A DNA stretch of 36,414 nucleotides from Diphasiastrum complanatum (GCA_029204225.1 MU835777.1:1-36414), one strand, 5' to 3'; shown: positions 10,801 to 22,330, numbered from the stretch's first letter. Made by a program: numbers and translations. Notes: generated by a model not told the origin, from the sequence alone.

Positions 10801-10905
10801 TATCTCAAAAGATCAAAGTTATCGATTGACGCTTCAAAAGATTGGTGGCTGATGTTTTATCAAGATTGTCTAGCCTCTACCTCCAAAGTGCCGATTCTCT
10901 AATTC
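10800..10905 (+). pseudogene. Faint Ty3/gypsy RNase H tail
   Basis: One frame reads KRLVADVLSRLSSLYLQSA, matching the 'NVVADALSR' signature at the end of gypsy RNase H, where the linker to integrase begins. The preceding and following sequences do not give continuous homology by eye. It is a single-motif call. Confidence 0.35.
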
Positions 10906-11455
10906 TTTGATTCCACGTTGATATTTAAAGTCATAATTTGCTACAATTTATTGAATATGTGCAATTTCTACTAAGAAATGATTTTGGGCTGCAGACTGGA
11001 AATCTTTTCATCTCATTCAAACTTCAATATAAAAGCAACCAATCAATCTCTAGAAGCTTTACCCCCAAGCCAAGGAATAGGAAGCATGAGAGTAGAGAGA
11101 GATCCTGGCAATGAATCAACCAAATGATGGTGTAGTACGGCGATTTTGGCCTCTTCATATAAGCTCAAGAACCCCCTGTGCATATAATAATACAAGGTCC
11201 TAACTCTCTATACATAGATTCATCTAGAATAGAGTCTCTATGCATGGATCCTCTATTCATAGAATTGCTATTGATACTCTACACATGCATATATGGTCCC
11301 AAACCTGGTACTAACTCCAATTAGTGTGTATGGGCCTCACAAGGTTATTAATTACTTGCGGGTCATGTCCAGTATGATGTGGCATAACTAATAAACTTGA
11401 TTCACTGGAGTCTCGGGTATCCAAGTCCTAGGACTATACTGAATCCCATGTTCAA
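10906..11455. other. Unrecognised stretch before Copia A
   Basis: No coding signal. A few imperfect short repeats of CTATACATAGAT, CTATGCATGGAT and CTATTCATAGAA type occur near 11205-11265. Confidence 0.5.
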
Positions 11456-11955
11456 TGTTGGATTATTCTCCTACTAATCAACTAATCGACATTTTAATCT
11501 TTGTCCAATTTTTATCCAGACCTGCAGATTTCTTCGTGTTTTTACGCAACCTGCATAACTGTTCAGAAACGGCTCATAGTGTCGGCATTTTCGGGATTTT
11601 CGTCTTTTGAGATTTTCTCTCACTTCGGCATTTTCGCAAAATGCCAGATGTCTGAAATGTTAAGAAAATAACTTTGGGAAGACCTTCGCGTTATTCGCAT
11701 TTTTTCACATGACAATTTACGTTTATTTCTGCAAAGTGACAGTTTACGTTCAAATCTACAAACAGACTGTTTACGACCAAAGCCACCGACTTCCATTAAT
11801 TCATCAAGCAAGTGATTTTTGAGAAGTCCTAACTGGATGGATGCCAGCACATCACAGCCAACTGGATGACGCATTTGACGACCTAATTGCTTAGTATAAA
11901 TAGTTGTTCATATTCCTACATCTCAAGCATGAAGATCAATCTACAAATATTGAAT
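11456..11955 (+). repeat. 5' LTR of Copia A
   Basis: Starts TGTTGGATTATTCTCC, the same start as the 3' LTR at 14444. It aligns with the relic at 628-1045. A TATA box (TATAAATA, 11895-11902) lies where the LTR promoter is expected. The 3' end is lost at the deletion junction with integrase, so the CA terminus is not seen. Confidence 0.85.
11895..11902 (+). promoter_or_regulatory. TATA box of the Copia A LTR
   Basis: TATAAATA about 440 bp into the LTR. Its position near the U3/R boundary fits LTR promoters. The equivalent in the 628 relic is mutated to TATGAATA. Confidence 0.6.
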
Positions 11956-11956
11956 A

Positions 11957-12888
11957 GTTAGCGAAACTCTTTCATTGCTAGATGCAAAGTATTTCATTAC
12001 CTTTATTGATGAATTTTTTAGAAGAATAGTTGTTTACTTCATTAAGCAAAAATCGGAGGCAAAGTTCAGACAATTCAAAGAGCATGCAGAAAATCGAAGT
12101 GGCAAACGAATCAAAGTATTGAGGTCCGACAACAGGGGAGAATACATTTCCACCGAACTCAAGGAGTATTGTCTTAACAATGACATTGAACAACAATATA
12201 TTACCTCCTATTCGCTTGAGTCAAATGGTCTTGCTGAGAGAAAGAACAGAACCTTATCGAATCGGTAAAGTGCGTGTTATCACATGCGTCACTTTCGAAG
12301 TCCTTCTGGGTTGAAGCTATTTCAACAACAAACTATTTTCAAAATAGATGTTCTACTAAAGGTCTCTCAGACAAAACACCATTCGAAGTTTGGATAGGTA
12401 CCAAACCTCCTTTATTGAACTTGCGAGTTTTTGGATGTACTACTTATGCGCAGATTTCTCATGATCTCAGGAAGAAGGTCAACTTCCAAAGTATCAAATG
12501 TATTTTCATCAGCTACACTACTTCAGATCAAGCTTACAAGTTGCTCGATCCTATTGACTTGAAGATATTCACTAGCCGGGATGTCATCTTCATCGAAGAT
12601 CAATTTATCGACCTCAAGGGAAAAGGAAAAGCCCATGTAGTCGACTTGTCTGACTCGTCTGACATATTGAACTTTGAGGTTCCTCAATCGACTATTCTCA
12701 TGAAGGTCCAAACTCATCTACTTTTGATGAACAACATATCAATAGCGAATCCGAAGATGATGATGTTACAACTCAGCAACTACAGTATGATGAAAATGAT
12801 TAACTTCCTCTATTCCCCAGAAGATCATCAAGAACTAGCAGACTACCTATCAGATATATCAATGAGTCTGCAAACCTACCTTGTTTAG
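11957..12888 (+). pseudogene. Copia A integrase, truncated and frameshifted
   Basis: Starts inside the catalytic core without an ATG: ETLSLLDAKYFITFIDE holds the first catalytic Asp, KVLRSDNRGEYIS the second, and SNGLAERKNRTL the Glu, so the DDE triad is present. A single-base frameshift near 12252 moves the frame. It then continues with LSHASLSKSFWVEA, TPFEVWIGTKPPLLNLRVFG and SRDVIFIED, the usual C-terminal integrase blocks. The N-terminal HHCC zinc region and the GAG-pre-integrase domain are deleted. The frame ends in a stop at 12888 just before RT. Not functional as it stands. Confidence 0.88.
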
Positions 12889-12894
12889 GAGCCG

Positions 12895-14400
12895 ATGACT
12901 GTCGAAGAGGCACTCAGTCAGCCCGATTCTGATCTCTGGAAAGAAGCTATAAATAAAGAGTATTCATCCCTTATCAAGAACCAGACATGGACGATTGTCG
13001 AATTACCTGCTAGCAAAAACGTAGTTGATTGCAAATGGATTTTCAAAGTCAAGTACAAAGCAGACGAAGCATAGACAGAAGAAAAGCCTGACTTGTCGCC
13101 AGAGGATTTTCTCAGGTATACAACGTCGATAACACTGAGACCTTTAGTCCAGTAGTCAAACATTCTTCTATTCGACTTTTATTATCGTTTGCTGCTACAA
13201 CAGATTTGAAAATACATCAAATGGATGTATAGACAACATATCTCAATGGAGTTATTGAAGAAGATATTTACATGTTGCAACTCGAAGGTTATATTATTGA
13301 AGGTAAACACAATCATGTATGTAAACTCCATAAAGCACTTTATGGCTTGAAGCAATCTGCCCGAGCATGGTTTCAAAGGATCAATACTTTCCTTATTGAT
13401 CACGGCTACATACCAAGCTCTTCAGATTTGAATGTTTATTTCAAGACAATACAATAGTCTTTCATCATTATCACTTTATACGTGGATGACACATTGCTTT
13501 TCGGCAACGATTTTGATCTGATAAAAGAAATGAAGACTATGCTATCTTTCAATTCGACATGACTGATCTGGGTGAAGCTCATTTATGGCTTGGTATTTAA
13601 ACAGAGACAAAAATTGAAATTTGATCTACATTACTCAACAGAGGTACATCTACAATATGTTAGTAAGATATAATTTGGTTAATTGCAATTTAGCTCTCTC
13701 ACAATGGAACCAGGTCTCAAATTGTCAAAGGACCAGTGTTTTCGAACAATCAAAGAGAGAGAGGATCAGATGCGTGAGCATCCTTATCATTCGATAATAG
13801 GATATCTTATGTACGCAATGATCTGTAACAGGCCAGACATAGCTTTTGTAGTCAGCTTCCTAAGTCAGTTTATGACCAACCTTGGTATAACACATTAGAA
13901 GGCTCTTATCAGAGTCATGAGATATCTTCGAGCTACTATGGACTTTTGCATTTGTTATGGAACAGTCGACAATGACAAACTCAATCTACTCAGTGGTTAC
14001 ACAGATGCAAGTTGGGAAGAGATGTAGAGACTCGTAAATGTACTTTTGGATTTACATTCTTCCTCAACAAAGGTCCTATTTCTTGGAACGATTGATCTTC
14101 TACAGAATCAGAGCATATCGTAGCCTCACAAGCCACAAAGAAAGCAATTTGGTTGGGAAACCTACTTTCAAATATCAGTCTAAATCAATACGCTCCGACA
14201 TTATCATTTTGTGATAATCAAAGTGCCATCGCCTTGTCAGCCAACCCTAGATTTCATTCTAGGAGTAAACACATTGAATCAAGTATCACTATGTCAGAAG
14301 CAAAGTTCTCGACAAAGAGGTCAGATTGTAGTACTGTCAAACGCAAGATATGACAGCAGATATTTTTACCAAAGCATTAAGCTTGGATACACATAAAAAT
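12895..14400 (+). pseudogene. Copia A reverse transcriptase-RNase H, multiply broken
   Basis: RT begins with MTVEEALSQPDSDLWKEA and VVDCKWIFKVKYKADEA, then hits an in-frame stop near 13072. After a frameshift come FSPVVKHSSIRLLLSFAA, HKALYGLKQSARAWFQR and ITLYVDDTLLFGNDFD. The YVDD active site is at 13479-13490. Stops interrupt at about 13230 and 13456, and frame changes follow near 13550. The later RT block NRPDIAFVVSFLSQFMTN is near 13830, then the RNase H blocks LSGYTDASWE and FCDNQSAIALSANPRFHSRS. Every expected domain is present in order but no frame is continuous, so the element needs outside enzymes to move. Confidence 0.9.
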
Positions 14401-14431
14401 TCTATGTAGAACTAAGTTAAAGTTCAATACA

Positions 14432-14494
14432 TTCAAGAGGGAGTGTTGGATTATTTCTCCTACTAATCGACATTTTAATCTTCGTCTAATTTTA
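14432..14494 (+). repeat. Polypurine tract and truncated 3' LTR of Copia A
   Basis: AAGAGGGAG just before 14444 is the polypurine tract that primes plus-strand synthesis. The LTR starts TGTTGGATTATTTCTCC at 14444 and follows the 5' LTR until about 14494, where similarity stops. It also lacks 8 bp between two TAATC repeats that the 5' LTR has. Confidence 0.8.
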
Positions 14495-17300
14495 AAAAGT
14501 TAACTGGAAAGTGACATATGAAAATATCCAAATCCATGAAAATTCAGTAATAAGTGTATTCCTTAGAAAAGGATCCACTCTGTTACAATTAGGACTTTTT
14601 CTTCAAATATTTTCAACTTGAGTGATAGAAACTACCATTCCATTGAAATCCATTTATGCAAGAGAGATATCCTAGGTTTAATTAATTGAAACACTTTAAT
14701 CTTAGAATTTATCTGAATTCCGAGTCTATTTACACAAGTAGTAATTCATATGATATAACAGTCTTTCAAAAGAATAACTTCACATTGGAAAGAATCATAT
14801 AAACCAGTCTGATGTCTTATATTAAGGAAATTACTAAAAAGTAAAGGATTAATTAAGAAAGCGAGAAATAGATTTGAGGTTTCAATTTTGTAAATAGTGA
14901 CACACCACATTGGAATCTACATTAAACCTCAAAATTTTCAAAATATTCCACATGTGATGCTTAAAGAAAGCTGGATGTAAAGACTGTAACCAAAAATCAT
15001 ATGAAAATGTGTTTGTCAAACTACATTGAAGCACTACATTTGAGCATTGCCAATCTTTTTTTTGAAGATAAATCTATTAAGGATTTCTTTGGAGTTAGAA
15101 GTTAGAACTAGCTAATGCTATAGTAGATATGACAAATAGAAAAGAGAACATGAGCCCTCCACGACAAACGTCAAGTAGAACCTCATGGAATGAACATGAG
15201 CAACATACCAATAATGTTGTTGTGGGCTACCTAGTTGATTTTGACAGTAGCATGCAAGATTGAGTCATATGTGGAGGTTGATGAGACTTATCAGAGTGGG
15301 CATTGAATGTTGGAGATCAATGTTTGGTTGGAAGGAGCCCACTTCAAATGCTTTCAATCACTTTTGAGCCTTTAGGATCACCATTGAGCAATTGACATCT
15401 CGTGTGATTAGTAATGACTAAGATACTTTTGCTTTAGAAATCTAATCTGCTATGTACATATATAGAATCGATAAGCCAACCCATAGATGCACATTGTTTC
15501 TGGGTACATGCTTTTGGTGTTTCATATGTACTCTGACCTTGAATTATACCAAAAATCTTCTAGCCATTGCTCATGGTTGGTTTTTTGGATAGATCATGAC
15601 TAGGCACTAAAATACTCAATTGATAATCAAATCTTTATAGTCCTAGAATTTCCTTTCCAAAATCATTGATATCCCATACAACCAACCCTTAATCACCTTA
15701 TCTGATATTCTCGAGATCCACTGATCATCTAGCTGTCCTATAGTCCATATAAGATATTATCTCTTGTTCCCAAAATCTGGAGAATCCATTTATTTGAATG
15801 ACTGGCATGCCTATCAGATGGATACAACAATCCATTTCTGATCCTGTGATTTCACAGAAAAATTAACATGTTTCAATATTACATTCCAGTCCTTCCAAGT
15901 AGTGATAAGCTTTGAAACCCTACTGATGCATCAACTCTAGGGACCAAGCTTTTGTCAACTAATGGATCCAATGTAATCCATGTATTAAATTCTAGTTCTA
16001 GCATCACAATTGACATCCAAAATTGTGGATGATAACTCAATGGTTACAAAGATACTAGTTATGAACTCAACTAAATGAATTCAATCCAAGAAATTAATAT
16101 CCAATATTAAGCAATTATTTCCAGGGATTACCAAAAATCCTAATTGGAAAAATACATTTCTCGAACACACTTACTATCTCTGATGTCCACTCTTTTTCCT
16201 CCCTTAGGATTTCAGTCACCTGAAAATCTATTTCAGCTTAAGGTACTAAGAAAATATAAAGATCTTAGTAAAGTAAAAAGTGAATTATTGTAGGAAAAAG
16301 TGAGAAATAATTTCATTTCTATCCTATACTTGGGTTGAATTCCCGGTATACAATCCACTAGTATAAAAAACAGTACTAGTATGATCTTTTGCATACAATT
16401 CACCATATTAGAATTTAACTAGGAAATGAAATCAGTTTTTTACTTTTTATCAATTCCTATCAATTAAAATTTTTCCAATAAAATTGAATTGTTTTTTCTT
16501 TTTATTGACCAGTTTGGCATTACTTCGTCAATGTTAACAAAAACTATCAAAACCTTTGAATATGAAATTACATGAATGAAAATCGTATCAATATGATTTC
16601 AATAACTTTTAAACTGTATCCAAACAAGATTTCACTATTTGGATAAAGAGTTCTATCATCACTCATTTTATCTAGCCATTTCATATTGTTTGACGGTTTT
16701 AAGTTCAATTTTGACAAGTATCTTGCACAAACGTTTACTTGGCCCATTTCTAACGATCAATATCCATCAAAAATATATCAAACAAGTAACCAATTTTCAA
16801 ATTTTAACCAAATATGAAATTCAACAAAAAAGAAAAAAAAATCAATTTTAACTCCAACCTTTAAAATTATCTATAATAAAAAAATATCTTAGCTTTAGTG
16901 AAAACAGTGTGACTAATTCTGACTGATAAATTTAGTATAGTCAATTCACTAATCTAAACTCGTTCCATAGACAACGCAAAAATGACTAAAATTTTGATTT
17001 TTCGAGAAAAACTCGATTCTTGGCATATTTTTGCATAATTCAAAATTCTGACAAAAATATTGTTAGTACAAAAGACAATCGAAATCAAAAATTAAAATAT
17101 TGTTCGATTTCTAATGTCACTAAACCAATGTCTATCTGGCATGCAAAGCACACTACATCAGTCATAAAATGTCATTATGGAATTTTTTACGTAAACTTCA
17201 AGATGCACAAATGTATGACCACTCAAATCGACTGTAAATATCTCATGCATGTCAGAATCAGCTTAACATCAAGATGCAATCAATACATGCATGCACAGTA
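14495..17300. other. Unrecognised AT-rich stretch
   Basis: About 2.8 kb without a recognisable protein motif, RNA gene or clear repeat on either strand. Long open frames are absent. The AT content rises toward 16.4-17.0 kb. Confidence 0.55.
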
Positions 17301-17309
17301 CCACAAATC

Positions 17310-18065
17310 AGGAAAAATAGAGGAAATGTTTTTAGTATCGGCCACTCATGCATTGTCTTGATTTTATCTTCATCTATCTTCAACCCTTCAAGAGTGACCA
17401 AGATATACCAGTTCATGCTTAAACAAATTACATTTGGATTTCTTAGCAAAAAGTTTTTCTTTTCTAAGAAGCTGCAAGATAGTCTTGAGATGATTTACAT
17501 GCTCTTTAAGATTTCTACTGTAGATGAGAATATCATCTAGAAATACAACTATGGATTGACCCAAGTATGGATGAAATATATCATTCATCATATGTTGAAA
17601 TATTGCAGGTGTATTTGTTAACCCAAAAAGAAACACTAAAAGCTCATAAAGACCAAAAGTCATCTTAAAACCAATATTTTGCACATCACTCGGATGAATT
17701 CTAATCTGATGATATCTGATTCTGAGATCTACTCCACCTAATCGATCTTTCAGATCATCAATATGAGCAATGGATATTTGTTTTAATAGTTACTTTATTC
17801 AACCATTGTAATCAACACACATCTAGAAGCCTCCACCTTTCTTTGCCTTCAAAAGAACAGGAGCAACCACGGTAATTTACTAGGCTATATATGTCCCATC
17901 TTAAGATAATTTTCAATTTAATTAGCCGTCCCTTACTCTTCCTTTTGATAAAATCAATACAATTGTCTAGAAATAGGGTGACTACTTGGAATTAACTCAA
18001 TCATGTGATCTACTGACCTAGAAGGTGGTAAACCATGAAGTAATTCAATTGGAATTTTTTTTTTA
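17310..18065 (-). pseudogene. Ty3/gypsy reverse transcriptase relic
   Basis: Read from high to low coordinates, the gypsy RT blocks occur in order: LLHGLPPSRSVDHMIELIP, then the WRLLDVC.DYNG region, AHIDDLKDRLGG, YHQIRIHPSDV, the block FGLYELLVFLFGLTNTPAIF, and VVFLDDILIYSRNLKEHVNH with the FLDD active site. After these come LFAKKSKCNLFKHELVYLGH and, in another frame, EGLKIDEDKIKTMHEWP. The section 17388-17684 is one open frame of 98 codons; the rest is frameshifted. RNase H and integrase do not follow, so the element is cut off near 17300. Best read as a Tf1/Tekay-like chromovirus-type RT, but clade is uncertain. Confidence 0.88.
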
Positions 18066-19340
18066 ATTCATCTATGATCTTACTCTTTGCAATTTGTTTC
18101 CTGATCTAAATCCATTGAGTTAGAAATTTTAGAAAATTCATAATTACTTAGATGCATTTTAGAGAAATCCAAAATGGGTCTAGAAAACAAAGAATAAGCT
18201 TCATACTATGAACCAAAAATTTCCATTACATATGCCATTGAAATATGTAGAAGATATAGCTTGCAATTCTTAAGATAACAATCAGACATACCTTTCACAC
18301 ATTGTTCACTAAAAGCTCACAAAGTGAGCTTCCAAATGCAATAACTAGTGCTGCTTATAGCATCATCATTGCCAGTACTTCATTGAGGCAAGGATTGAAA
18401 TCCAAGCTCTTTATAGAGAACACACTTGATTCTAAGATGCACAAAGTAGCACATCTCACCTACTACCATTTTGACTTTGACTTGTAGCTTGAACTTTGTA
18501 ACTTTGACTTTGGATTTTTTATATTATTTTATTTACATGGCCCAAGTCTATTTTATTCTATAATACAATATTCTACGTTTCACCAAATGTGCTCATTGGA
18601 TTATGGGTTTACATACGCAGGATGCCATGACCCTCACACCTATTTTGATTTCTCGTAAAATATTTTTTAATTTTTGTCGGGCCCATTTATTTATGTATAT
18701 ATTTTTTTGACAACAGGGCATGTGAATTTTGGGTATCGAGGAGTTCAAGAAGGTTGCGATGGTAGTAGGGACTTGGCGATGCGATGGCTTTGGTCTATCA
18801 CTGGAGACTATCCCGATGGTAGCCGTGGATTTTGGGTTTACACGGACTCGATGCATGTGGCACCTCGGTAGTGCTAAATGATTTTTATACATCCTCTGTG
18901 AATTCTGTCCTTTACAAAAAAATAAAAAATAAAAAAACAAAAAATTATCAATATTTTCATCAGTGAAACTCCTACCATAAATCGCCGACCATACCACGAA
19001 ATTGCCACAGTTTGTATGATCTCTTTGCACCCTCTACGAATTATATCCTGTAAAAAAATTCCAAGAAAACATCAAAAAATCAATATTTTGACAAAGAGCA
19101 CCCCATGGTCAGAATTCGCGAGTACTGTAGTCTGATTTATCTGACTGTCCACGATTTCCAATATTGTCCATGAGTTCTGTTACTCCAAAAAGTCTAGTTC
19201 TTTTCCAAAATTCTCCAATCTGCAAGAAAACTAACTTTGACTTTTTTGACCAAGTACAATATTACTTTATTTCTCAAAATTGCATCATGTCTCGAGACTG
19301 TGTTGAATCTTCCAATCTTGCTCTCCACAACTAGAACGCA
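18066..19340. other. Non-coding stretch with diverged 140-bp tandem copies
   Basis: No protein recognised. From about 18887 to 19150 two diverged copies can be followed: each has a CCTCT..GAATT..T.TCCT phrase, an A-rich run, ATCAATATTTT, and a GTTTGTATGATCT or GTAGTCTGATTTATCT end. A third partial copy may follow to about 19250. This could be part of the LTR or leader of the gypsy gag just downstream, though no LTR ends were found. Confidence 0.5.
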
Positions 19341-19345
19341 AAATT

Positions 19346-19576
19346 TCACGTATCGATGCACCAAAGTACGATGGAGAATCTGACCTAGTTAGATTTCTCC
19401 AAGAGTTTGATAATGCATGCCGTTTCTATGGAGATACCTCTGAAATCGAAAATTTTCGACTATTCCCGATGGTACTCTTTGGAATAGCCAAAGAGTGGTA
19501 TCTTAACCTTGAAGCTCCTGATCTTGCTTCTTGGTTCAACTCTATCACATCTTGTATCCTATCAACATTTTTCTGA
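19346..19576 (+). pseudogene. Ty3/gypsy gag (retrotransposon gag domain) fragment
   Basis: An open frame without an early ATG reads APKYDGESDLVRFLQEF, NACRFYGDTSEIENFRLF, then VLFGIAKEWYLNL and SWFNSITSCILSTFF before a stop. This pattern (YDG..D...FL..F...C...G, LFP.SL.G.A..WY..L, SW) is the retrotransposon gag core. About 75 codons remain. The neighbouring gypsy pol pieces lie on the opposite strand, so gag and pol here are not one intact element. Confidence 0.75.
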
Positions 19577-19664
19577 AAGCCAAACCTACAGGAGAGTCAA
19601 TTAGACATTATCACAAAATATAATGGAGTATACTGATTTAGATGAATGTTTGACGGTAAATCTC

Positions 19665-20065
19665 TCAACCAAATTTTTTCTTAAATGGCTTGAGAAACAA
19701 CAATATACTCCGCTTTTGTGGAGGAAAGAGCAATAGAGGTCTGCTTACGACTCTTCCAAGAGATAGAACCGTCGTTGAAGAAGAATGTAAATCCGAATGT
19801 GTATTTATGAGTATATGCATCTCCTCCCCAACTCGCATCTGAATATCCACTGAGCCGATGGAGATTGTCATTGTTGACTTCTCCTATTAGATGCATAGGT
19901 CCATTGTAGCTCGGATGTATCTCATGAATCGAATGAGAGCCTTCCAAAGGATGATATCAGGATTAGCCATGAATCGAATGAGAGCCTTCCAAAGGATGAT
20001 ACCAGGATTAGTCATGAATTGGCTTAGTGAGCTAACTACAAAAGCGATGTCAGGTCTTGTATAGA
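19665..20065 (-). pseudogene. Copia RT-end/RNase H fragment
   Basis: The minus frame has YTRPDIAFVVSSLSQFMTNP, a 15-residue tandem duplication, and RFMRYIRATMDLCI. A second frame then gives LHRLSGYSDASWGGD, SISWKSRKQTSIALSSTKAE and YIVVSQAI. These are the last RT block and the RNase H start of Copia, similar to element A (RPDIAFVVSFLSQFMTN there). The fragment ends near 19665 beside the plus-strand gypsy gag. Upstream it is joined in frame to gypsy RNase H at about 20058-20068. Confidence 0.85.
19923..20012 (-). repeat. 45-bp in-frame tandem duplication in Copia RT
   Basis: Units 19923-19967 and 19968-20012 differ at only a few bases. On the minus strand they encode MTNPGIILWKALIRF and MANPDIILWKALIRF, so the frame is preserved. 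Element A has this segment once. Confidence 0.9.
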
Positions 20066-21290
20066 CCATCATTGCCAGTGCCTCACATTCCATTGTTGAA
20101 TAGTTCATCTTTGTTTCATTGAGCTGTCGGCTAGCAAAATGAATCAAAAAATATTTTTTGTGCTCTCTTGGCTGGATCAAGATGACTCCAACACATACTT
20201 CATCTACATGCACATAAAAACTCTATAGTCCAATTGGGTTGTCGTAAGATCAGCGTTGAGATCACGCTTCCTTAAGCTTCTTGAAAGCCTGTAGGGCTTC
20301 CTCTGTCCAATGTGGATATGTGGTGAGTTTATAAATCGGCCTAAGCTAACTCCGCAAAGTCTAGAATGAAGATCCAATAACAGTTAGATTCCATGTCTTA
20401 ATACAATGTGGCCTAGAATCAGGTCATGTGTCACCCAAAATTGACACTTTTCTGGGTTCAAGGAGATCTGGTACTTACGACATTGAATTAGAACTTTCTC
20501 TAATTGAGACAGATGCTCACTGTTAGGGACATGCATGCACATATCATCCAAGAAAACCTCCATAAACTTTTGTAAGTAATCTTTGAATGTTGTTTGCATA
20601 ACTCTCTGAAAAATGCTTGGGGAAAAATGGCATCACCTTATAGGCATAGGTTCTCCATTCCGTGGCAAAGTGATCTTGTGTTGATCTTTCGCACATTTTG
20701 GCTTGATTTTAGCTGGTGAAACTATCCAAAAAAACTGTAGGCTTCTGCTCCATGTATGCGATCTAAAACACTTTCTGTGGAATGTAGGAAAAGCGATCCT
20801 TCATTGTCACAACATTTAAGGCCCTTAGATTCACAATATTCGCATTTTGTCATTCTTCTTGGGTACTATAGCTATAGGCAATACCCAATCTGTGTGTTTA
20901 TTTCATAAATAAAATCAGCATCGAACAGTTTCTACAACTCTTGTTTGATCAGCTCTGTGTAAGGTTGGATTGTTTGTGATAATAACAGCTCCCCTTGGGG
21001 ACTGTTCCTTCCACCAAGGGCATGGTGTGCTGGACTACATTTGACTAAAGTTGGTGGTATACCCTTCAGATCTTTATATGGCCATGCAAAACAGTCACAG
21101 TATTCCATCAACAGATTCATAGCCTTGTGAACTGAGTGGGTGTCAGTTATGCTCTCACATAAACAATCTTCATCTGACTCTGCTAGATTCATCACTTGTG
21201 TCTAAGCAGGTCCCTCATAGACTTGTTTCTTCTGTCTTGATCCTTGTTAGGCTCTCTTTGTGCCTTGGGCAACATAATTACCACGTCGTC
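20060..21290 (-). pseudogene. Ty3/gypsy reverse transcriptase-RNase H relic
   Basis: From high to low coordinates: YCDCFAWPYKDLKGIPPTLV (RT start), DWVLPIAIVPKKNDKMRI, NLRALNVVTMKDRFSYIP, QHKITFATEWRTYAYKVMPF, then the block MEVFLDDMCMHVPNSEHLSQ with FLDD active site, KYQISLNPEKCQFWV, and the RNase H piece GVILIQPREHKKYFLIHFAS plus QLNETKMNYSTMECEALAM. Order and motifs are those of gypsy pol of the Athila/Tat-like type that carries 'FAWSYKDLKGI'. Frames change several times. RNase H stops abruptly and is replaced by Copia sequence. Sequence upstream of RT (21200-21600, then 28254 onward after element B) stays partly open and may be its gag-protease part. Confidence 0.88.
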
Positions 21291-21617
21291 TAAGGTATAA
21301 TTCTTGAAGCCTTTAGGCATCTCATGACACTGGTGCTAACCGAGATTTCTCCTTCAACATGTTGATCTTAGCACGACTACTGACTGTAGATTGTTGATGG
21401 CTCCAGTCACCTGAGAAAGGATGACGCAGAGCCCTGTTCTAACCGGATGGACTTCAAGGAGTCTAAGATTTTTTCTTGCCCTTTCTATCTTGGAGAGTGG
21501 ATGCATCCTTGTTGTCATTCTAGAAAACTGATTGGATATTCGCCTCATGGTTATGAATATCTTCATCCACTATAGCTATGGCTTATTTTGGTATGTCACT
21601 CCATCGGATCACCTGAT

Positions 21618-21622
21618 TGTAG
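21618..21622. repeat. Left target-site duplication of Copia B (TGTAG)
   Basis: TGTAG immediately precedes the 5' LTR; the same five bases follow the 3' LTR at 28254-28258. Confidence 0.9.
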
Positions 21623-22317
21623 TGTGAAAAATTGCCTACATTGGCAAATCTAGCCATGTAGAATATTGTACATTTTGTCAATATTGTTTGTTGGTTACTG
21701 AATGGCCAAAGTGCCACTTGTACATACACACCTAAAGTAGGTTACCATGAGTCAAGAGGAGTGGTTTGTGTCTATCTTGGTAGTGATTCCTACTTTGTAG
21801 GATCTAGACCATAATTTATGATGAGATTTGTACCTACCATGCACCTACCAAGCATGACTCTTAGGATCTAGGCTAGGGTTTTCACATTAGGGCAAGAAAG
21901 TGGAGTCTACTTCCTTATTACATGCTGGATTTTCACCTAACTTTGCAAAGGAAGTGTGTTTTTACTATGTATTCCCCATTCTCCAAGTGAGAAGATAGAA
22001 ACTTTTTGGAGCCTCAAAAAGAAACTCGAGTTTCCTCTCATTGTATGGTGATTACTCTTGCTTTTCCAATGAAACCCAGCTTTGACACTTTGTAAACAGT
22101 GTCTACAGGCCATACTACAGCCTTATTTTCACACATGTGGAGTTGGATTATACTATTTGATCAATGCTTTGATTGTCTCTACTTGTTTCCTATCAAGCTG
22201 CTAAACTAGATCTTGTTTTCTGATGACTAGTTTCTGATAGATTGTTTAACAAGCATACAATCACCTTGTGGATCATTCAAAGATCCATTTATGGTCCTTA
22301 GTACTGTACTTTTCACA
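21623..22317 (+). repeat. 5' LTR of Copia B
   Basis: Begins TGTGAAAAATTGCC and ends TTTTCACA. It matches the 3' LTR over its whole length, by eye roughly 95% over the first 280 bp, many differences being single-base indels. Confidence 0.93.
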
Positions 22318-22330
22318 TGGTATCAGATCC
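22318..22330 (+). promoter_or_regulatory. Primer-binding site of Copia B
   Basis: TGGTATCAGATCC directly after the LTR resembles the complement of the 3' end of plant initiator tRNA-Met (TGGTATCAGAGC) for its first ten bases. This is where minus-strand DNA synthesis would be primed. Confidence 0.85.

Larger units (their letters stand above)
11456..14494 (+). mobile_element. Ty1/Copia retrotransposon A, internally deleted and 3'-truncated
   Basis: Order: 5' LTR (11456-about 11955), integrase, RT, RNase H, polypurine tract and a 51-bp start of the 3' LTR. The INT-RT-RH order identifies Copia. The PBS, gag, protease and integrase N-terminus are missing: the LTR runs straight into the integrase core near 11957. 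The 3' LTR matches only as far as about 14494. Pol is broken by frameshifts and stops. Element C on the minus strand (33.3-35.1 kb) has a closely similar integrase and shows what the deleted part would have contained. The same LTR family occurs at 628. Confidence 0.9.

Noticed and set aside
16639-17361. Short plus-strand ORFs
   Set aside because: AT-rich, no motif; the second overlaps the antisense of the gypsy RT relic.
18593-19030. Minus-strand 145-codon ORF
   Set aside because: Crosses A/T-rich diverged tandem repeats, has no known motif, and has uneven composition.
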